DNA from: Caldilineaceae bacterium
GTDB taxonomy: Bacteria > Chloroflexota > Anaerolineae > Caldilineales > Caldilineaceae
Reading direction: 5' to 3'
Length of the DNA: 10,046 nt
Assembly (NCBI GenBank): GCA_028819675.1
Contig: JAPPKT010000548.1
Span: forward strand, 1-10,046
Positions within the stretch are counted from its first letter, which is position 1. Each line of letters opens with the position of its first letter. The notes under the pieces are model-generated. The model was not told where the DNA came from. It saw nothing but the letters and a program-made list of their open reading frames with translations, and ran no database searches. The translations under genes were made by a program, and so were the position numbers. Of the stretch, positions 6,217-10,046 are shown one piece after another.

Positions 6217-8586
6217 AATCGCGACAGAAATGGATCTGCACAGCACACAATGAAATCGAGAGAAGGCTCGCGTGGTATTGTCACTGGCAACGGGCAGATT
6301 GATCAGTGGCACGACACTTTCTGCCCTTATTGCGGAGTCGGGTGCGGACTGAGAGTCGGTGTTGGCGATGGGAAGGTTGCCAAAGTGCGCGGCAATCCCG
6401 CCCATCCTTCTTCACTGGGAGATCTGTGCCTGAAGCCGATTCACCTGCCCAGCGCGCTGGATACGCCGGACCGGATTCGGGAGCCGCAAATGCGGATGAA
6501 CGGCATGGGGAGAAAGTCACCTTCCGCCAAGGGGGCCATGTGGAGCGTGACCTGGGAAAAGGCGACATCTCACATTGCAGCCGAACTCAAGCGCATCGCC
6601 GGGGAATACGGCCCGGATGCAGTTGCCTTCTACGGGTCCGGCCAGTTTACGACCGAGGATTACTATGTCGCCAACAAGCTGCTTAAGGGGTTCATCGGTA
6701 CAAACAACTTCGATGCCAATTCAAGGCTGTGCATGGCCTCGGCAGTGGCCGGGTACGTCTCGGCGCTTGGTTCGGACGGGCCGCCGCCCGCTTATGAAGA
6801 CATCGACCACGCGGACTGTTTCTTCCTGATTGGCAGCAACATGGCCGATTGCCATCCGGTCCTGTTCAATCGCATTAAGCGGCGGAAGAAACAGGACCCG
6901 GGAAACGTTAAGGTTATCGTGGTCGACCCCAGAGAAACGCGTACAGCGGGCATCGCCGATCTCTTTCTTCCGCTTCGACCTGGCTCGGACGTGGTGCTAC
7001 TCAATGGGATGATGGAACTGCTCACTTCCGCAGGAATGATTGATCGGGCATTCATAGCCGAGCACACGAACGGCTTTGAGGAGTTGAAGGAAGCCTGCGG
7101 CAGCGTCTCGACCGCCGCAGCCGCCAAGGTTTGCGGTCTCTCCGAGAGCGACTTGATTCAGGCAGCGCGCTTCATTGGAGAGGCGAACGGTGTTCTCTCT
7201 TTCTGGAGCATGGGACTGAATCAGAGTGTGAATGGCGTTGCCAAGAACCAGGCGGTGATCAATCTGCATCTGGCAACCGGTCAGATTGGCAAACCAGGCA
7301 GTGGGCCCTTTTCCCTGACCGGGCAGCCCAACGCAATGGGAGGGCGCGAGGCCGGGGGACTGTCGCATTTATTGCCTGGCTACCGCACTGTTGCAGACGC
7401 TGTCCATCGTCAGGAGGTGGAGAGGTTCTGGGGGGCTCCTGAAGGTCAGATTGCCGACCGGCCTGGGCTGGCCGCCATCGATATGTTTGAGGCTGCGGCA
7501 CGTGGCGATATCAAGGCGATGTGGATCATGTGCACCAACCCGGTCGTATCGATGCCCAACATAAACGTAGTTGAAAGGGCCATGGAGAAGCTCGAACTGC
7601 TCGTCGTTACCGACGCCTATCACCCCACCGACACGACGCAGTACGCCCACGTTCTGCTGCCGGCGGCGCAGTGGTCGGAGCGGGATGGGGTGATGACCAA
7701 TTCGGAGCGGCGAATCACTTATCTGCCGCGCATGGTGGACCCGGTCGGTCAGGCCAGGCCGGATTGGCAGATTATTGCCGGTGTGGGCGCGGCCATGGGT
7801 TTTCCACATGCCTTCTCATACGATTCGGCGGAGGAGGTCTTTGACGAGTTTACGCAACTGACCAGAGGTCGAGTTTGCGACTACAGCGGCGTCAGCGTAC
7901 ACAGACTCAAAAAAGAAGGTCCGCTACAGTGGCCCGTGCCCCATGCCGAGCATCCCGGCACTGTGAGACTGTATTCCGGATTGCACATCGACCGCTCGCC
8001 GCAGTCTGCCGACAAGCAGTTCAGCAACGGTGAATTGCCTACGGAGGCAAGGTCGAGTACCGGGACGGAGGGAGGCGCGCCGGTGTTTGCAACAGCTAAT
8101 GGCAGGGCAACATTCCATACACCAGTGTTCGTACCTCCCGCCGAACTGCCGAACAGGAAGTTTCCTCTGCTTCTAACCACAGGCCGCTTACGCAATCAGT
8201 GGCATACCATGACCCGGACCGGTAAGTCGGAAAGTCTTTTGAAGGGGGCGCGGCAGCCTTTTCTGGAGATCCATCCCGTTGATGCTGTGCGCCGGCAGAT
8301 CGAGAGCGGCGATGTGGTCGAAGTTCGGTCGCGCAGAGGCAGGGTTTGGGCCGAAGCGCGCGTTACGGAGAGTATCCGGGAGGGGGCCTGCTTTATGCCT
8401 TTTCACTGGGGACGATTGGCGGGCCCTTATAGCGCTGCCAACAATTTGACTCTGGCCGAAGTGGACCCGGTTTCAAAAGAGCCTGAACTCAAAGCATGTG
8501 CGGTCGAAGTGCGGCTGCGGCCAGGTTATGAGGCCATTCGGGCTTCGAGACTGTTTCAGAGGTTGGGCAAGGCGGTGAAAAGATAG
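6214..8586 (+). CDS. narB: Assimilatory nitrate reductase, molybdopterin catalytic subunit
   Basis: It reduces nitrate to nitrite in the cytoplasm, the first step of nitrate assimilation, and belongs to the Mo-bisMGD oxidoreductase family. With the GTG start it is 790 aa. The N-terminal [4Fe-4S] site is C37-x2-C40-x3-C44-x27-C72 (CPYCGVGC then DLCLKP). The Mo-ligand cysteine is most likely Cys173 in NSRLCMASAVAGY. The C-terminal dinucleotide-binding domain shows TGRLRNQWHTMTRTGK (656-671), PFHWG (729-733) and DPVSKEPELKACAV (751-764), all typical of NasA/NarB-type enzymes. The absence of a twin-arginine signal points to a cytoplasmic enzyme rather than periplasmic NapA. No C-terminal [2Fe-2S] or flavin domain is fused, so ferredoxin is the likely donor. 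Formate dehydrogenase is the main look-alike, but these motifs and the neighbouring nirA and transporter favour nitrate. TTG 6163 (807 aa) and ATG 6250 (778 aa) are alternative starts. Confidence 0.94.
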   Translation: MNRDRNGSAQHTMKSREGSRGIVTGNGQIDQWHDTFCPYCGVGCGLRVGVGDGKVAKVRGNPAHPSSLGDLCLKPIHLPSALDTPDRIREPQMRMNGMGRKSPSAKGAMWSVTWEKATSHIAAELKRIAGEYGPDAVAFYGSGQFTTEDYYVANKLLKGFIGTNNFDANSRLCMASAVAGYVSALGSDGPPPAYEDIDHADCFFLIGSNMADCHPVLFNRIKRRKKQDPGNVKVIVVDPRETRTAGIADLFLPLRPGSDVVLLNGMMELLTSAGMIDRAFIAEHTNGFEELKEACGSVSTAAAAKVCGLSESDLIQAARFIGEANGVLSFWSMGLNQSVNGVAKNQAVINLHLATGQIGKPGSGPFSLTGQPNAMGGREAGGLSHLLPGYRTVADAVHRQEVERFWGAPEGQIADRPGLAAIDMFEAAARGDIKAMWIMCTNPVVSMPNINVVERAMEKLELLVVTDAYHPTDTTQYAHVLLPAAQWSERDGVMTNSERRITYLPRMVDPVGQARPDWQIIAGVGAAMGFPHAFSYDSAEEVFDEFTQLTRGRVCDYSGVSVHRLKKEGPLQWPVPHAEHPGTVRLYSGLHIDRSPQSADKQFSNGELPTEARSSTGTEGGAPVFATANGRATFHTPVFVPPAELPNRKFPLLLTTGRLRNQWHTMTRTGKSESLLKGARQPFLEIHPVDAVRRQIESGDVVEVRSRRGRVWAEARVTESIREGACFMPFHWGRLAGPYSAANNLTLAEVDPVSKEPELKACAVEVRLRPGYEAIRASRLFQRLGKAVKR

Positions 8587-8653
8587 ACGGGCCTGGCAGC
8601 AGGGGTGCAAACGAGGGAACACGGCTCCTGCAGGGGATTCGTCGACCTAGGCC

Positions 8654-8685
8654 GCCTAAAAGCACCATCATCCAGGCTTTTCGGC
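8654..8685. terminator. Inverted repeat between convergent genes, possible terminator
   Basis: GCCTAAAAGC (8654-8663) pairs with GCTTTTCGGC (8676-8685) at nine of ten positions around a 12-nt loop. It spans the stop codon of the methyltransferase and lies about 70 bp beyond the nitrate reductase stop, so it could end transcription from both sides. There is no uridine run after the stem on either strand, which makes an intrinsic terminator doubtful. Confidence 0.25.
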
Positions 8686-9435
8686 CTCGATCAGATAGTT
8701 CCTTGCTATGTAGACGAGCTCGCCTTGAGTCTCAAGGGTTCTCTGCAACGCCACCAGTTGGTCTGTGTGCGATGCGACGGAGAAGCCGGGAACAAGCCAG
8801 GGTACGGCCTTCAGATAGTAGACCACAGCTCCCACGTCGGTAAATACGAGTCTGCCCGACCAGTCCTTGACGTCGAGAACGTTAAATCCTGCGGTTTGCA
8901 GCCACGGCGCGTATTTCTCGGGGGCTGCATCCGGCCACTGCGGCGTTGCGTCGAAGGCGGCGAGCAGGTCCTGGGCCCAGAGGCCGTGCACCTGTCGGGT
9001 GAGAAGCCGGCCCCCTGGCTCAAGTATGCGTGCGATCTCGTCGACGTTGAGCGCAGCGTGGCGGTTCAAGACAAGCGCGAACTCTACGTCCTCGAAAGGC
9101 ATGGGGGTATACTCGTCATTTTGCAGTTCGACAACGCGGACACCCAGGGGTTCAAGGCGGCGGCGGGCCAGATCGAGGTTAGGGGGATAGCCTTCGGTTA
9201 CGGCAACGGTCTCCGGCCAACTGTCCCTCATCGAGAGCAGACGCTCGCCGCCGCCGGTTGCAATATCGAGGCATGAAGTCGATTCACACATCAGTTCGCG
9301 TGCGCGGGTGGAATAGGACCATGGCGGTTGTTCGAGGAGCATACGGCCGTCAAGGTAGGAAAAGTCCCAGCCTATGAAGGGCTGATCCTCTTCTGCCTTC
9401 CACAGATCGATCAGATTTGCCTGGTGTTGTGTCAT
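8668..9435 (-). CDS. Class I SAM-dependent methyltransferase, substrate unknown
   Basis: This 255-aa soluble protein has the Rossmann-like methyltransferase fold. Motif I is LDIATGGGERL (56-66), starting with Asp57 and followed by three glycines. An acidic residue at the end of strand 2 (Glu81 in VAVTEGYP) is placed to bind the SAM ribose. A strand-4 region with the LVLNRHAAL stretch and a post-motif helix DEIARILEPGGRLL complete the core. The C-terminal third is family-specific and not recognised. The ATG at 9433-9435 has GAGG (complement of 9441-9444) 5 nt upstream. It follows the DUF2905 gene by 14 bp and is probably translated from the same leftward transcript. The first 40 residues (LIDLWKAEEDQPF, then QPPWSYSTRARELM) are aromatic-rich and may form a substrate lid. 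It converges with the nitrate operon and has no visible link to it. The substrate cannot be told from sequence. Confidence 0.88.
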   Translation of the reverse strand: MTQHQANLIDLWKAEEDQPFIGWDFSYLDGRMLLEQPPWSYSTRARELMCESTSCLDIATGGGERLLSMRDSWPETVAVTEGYPPNLDLARRRLEPLGVRVVELQNDEYTPMPFEDVEFALVLNRHAALNVDEIARILEPGGRLLTRQVHGLWAQDLLAAFDATPQWPDAAPEKYAPWLQTAGFNVLDVKDWSGRLVFTDVGAVVYYLKAVPWLVPGFSVASHTDQLVALQRTLETQGELVYIARNYLIEAEKPG

Positions 9436-9449
9436 GGCGGCCTCAGTGG

Positions 9450-9656
9450 CTAGCGATTCAGAAGATTCAGCAGCAGGGTCAAGACGAGGCTAACGAGAAT
9501 CATGGAGGTGATGGGAATGAAGACGCTGGTCGAATCCGTCCTGATTCGAATGTCGCCCGGCAGTTTTCCAAACCAGCTAAACAGCCAAGGCGCGAATTGG
9601 AGCGCAACTCCTATCAGGAGAAGGATCACTCCCAGGATTATGAACCACTTTGCCAT
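9450..9656 (-). CDS. DUF2905-type small membrane protein
   Basis: This 68-aa protein consists of two hydrophobic helices (about 4-25 and 47-66) joined by a short polar loop containing GKLPGDIRI (30-38). That layout and the LPGDI loop are the hallmark of the DUF2905 family of small inner-membrane proteins, whose function is unknown. The ATG at 9654-9656 has AAGGA (complement of 9669-9673) 12 nt upstream, a rather long spacer. It is first in a leftward pair with the methyltransferase, with an extended -10 promoter about 60 bp upstream. The strong match in size, topology and loop makes the family call fairly safe. No role is proposed. Confidence 0.85.
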   Translation of the reverse strand: MAKWFIILGVILLLIGVALQFAPWLFSWFGKLPGDIRIRTDSTSVFIPITSMILVSLVLTLLLNLLNR

Positions 9657-9713
9657 TGTCTTGACGGTTCCTTTGGTGTCGCAATCAAGGCCAATCCGGG
9701 GTCGGCCCCGGTC

Positions 9714-9722
9714 ATTATATCA
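9714..9722 (-). promoter_or_regulatory. Extended -10 promoter for the DUF2905-methyltransferase unit
   Basis: On the minus strand the sequence reads TGATATAAT: a perfect TATAAT (complement of 9714-9719) preceded by TG and one base. The region 17 bp further upstream has only a poor -35, as is common for extended -10 promoters. Transcription would begin near 9707, giving a leader of about 50 nt. Confidence 0.5.
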
Positions 9723-10010
9723 GATGGGGCGGCGGTGAGTTGCCCTGAAGAACAGTCGGACCGCGGACTGAAAGGGAGGCGTCTCGACAGTCATGGTTCT
9801 CATCATTATTTGCTCGCTTTTTCCCTCGTGGGAGGCCGCACCACGACGGGAAACCAAAACGTAGCCGGATCGTAGGTGTATTACCCAGTTCGTCTTCCGG
9901 GCCGGAATGGGAACGATCTACTGTGGTTTGCCAAGGGATTCCAGTGTAATTGCCAGGATAACGGCAGGAAGTTCGCCAGGATTCATTGCCATGAATGTAA
10001 GCGAAATCTC
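9723..10010. other. Intergenic region, no gene seen
   Basis: Between the leftward promoter (9714-9722) and a rightward one (10011-10039) no reading frame is convincing. A 101-codon frame on the minus strand (9715-10020) runs through the promoter and has a low-complexity, proline- and arginine-rich product without motifs. An 8-bp direct repeat GCCAGGAT occurs at 9952-9959 and 9975-9982, 23 bp apart, about two helical turns. The layout suits a divergent control region. Confidence 0.5.
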
Positions 10011-10039
10011 TTGACTTCAACCCTGAATCGGGGCAGAAT
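10011..10039 (+). promoter_or_regulatory. Rightward promoter pointing out of the window
   Basis: TTGACT (10011-10016) and CAGAAT (10034-10039) are separated by 17 bp. The -35 matches the consensus at five of six positions and the -10 at four of six. It would drive a gene beyond the right edge, divergent from the DUF2905 unit. No coding start is visible before the window ends. Confidence 0.35.
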
Positions 10040-10046
10040 TTTAGTG

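Noticed and set aside
6214..8586. Formate dehydrogenase alpha subunit as an alternative for the molybdoenzyme
   Set aside because: The NSRLCMASAVAGY, QWHTMTRTGK and DPVSKEPELKACAV stretches are typical of assimilatory nitrate reductases, and the gene sits directly after a nitrite reductase and a nitrate permease.
8599..8631. Hairpin GCAGGGG/CTCCTGC after the nitrate reductase
   Set aside because: A 19-nt loop, one wobble pair and no uridine tail make it unconvincing as a terminator.
9715..10020. A 101-codon frame on the minus strand
   Set aside because: No motif, no good ribosome binding site, biased composition, and it runs through the likely promoter of the DUF2905 gene.

Overview
The window looks like an ordinary bacterial chromosome segment, with moderately high GC in the genes and short intergenic gaps inside operons. 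The lineage cannot be fixed from sequence alone. The genes suit a free-living heterotroph that assimilates nitrate. The gene order nirA - nitrate permease - nitrate reductase is the one known from many cyanobacteria, but nothing else here is cyanobacterial. A 7-bp tandem repeat at the left edge gives no taxonomic proof. I see no insertion sequence, CRISPR array, rRNA or tRNA.

Left block (about 170-2465, + strand): a good sigma-70-type promoter with an extended -10 drives a two-gene unit, a short-chain dehydrogenase/reductase (TTG start at 264) and an acyl-CoA dehydrogenase. An intrinsic-terminator-like hairpin follows. The acyl-CoA dehydrogenase closely resembles the C-terminal dehydrogenase part of animal ACAD10/ACAD11, and pairing with an SDR recalls LvaC/LvaD of the Pseudomonas levulinate pathway. 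A role in 4-hydroxy- or 4-keto-acyl-CoA metabolism is therefore possible but unproven. No kinase partner lies in the window. The gap between the two genes holds a perfect 14-bp palindrome and a possible 8-codon leader ORF that overlaps the second start.

Middle block (about 3027-8586, + strand): after an 836-bp stretch without a convincing gene comes a compact assimilatory nitrate operon. It encodes a siroheme/[4Fe-4S] nitrite reductase, a NarK-family MFS nitrate/nitrite transporter and a cytoplasmic molybdopterin nitrate reductase. Together these import nitrate, reduce it to nitrite and reduce nitrite to ammonium. No dedicated electron-transfer subunit or regulator is present, so ferredoxin (or a similar small carrier) and distant regulators are inferred.

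Right block (8668-9720, - strand, convergent with the nitrate operon): an extended -10 promoter reads leftward into a small two-helix membrane protein of the DUF2905 type and then a class I SAM-dependent methyltransferase of unknown substrate. At the far right edge a plausible rightward promoter points out of the window, suggesting a divergent gene beyond it.

I did not find a clearly new biological system. The best leads are the ACAD10/11-like/SDR pair, the cysteines retained in the normally cofactor-free half of the nitrite reductase, and the long leader before nirA.
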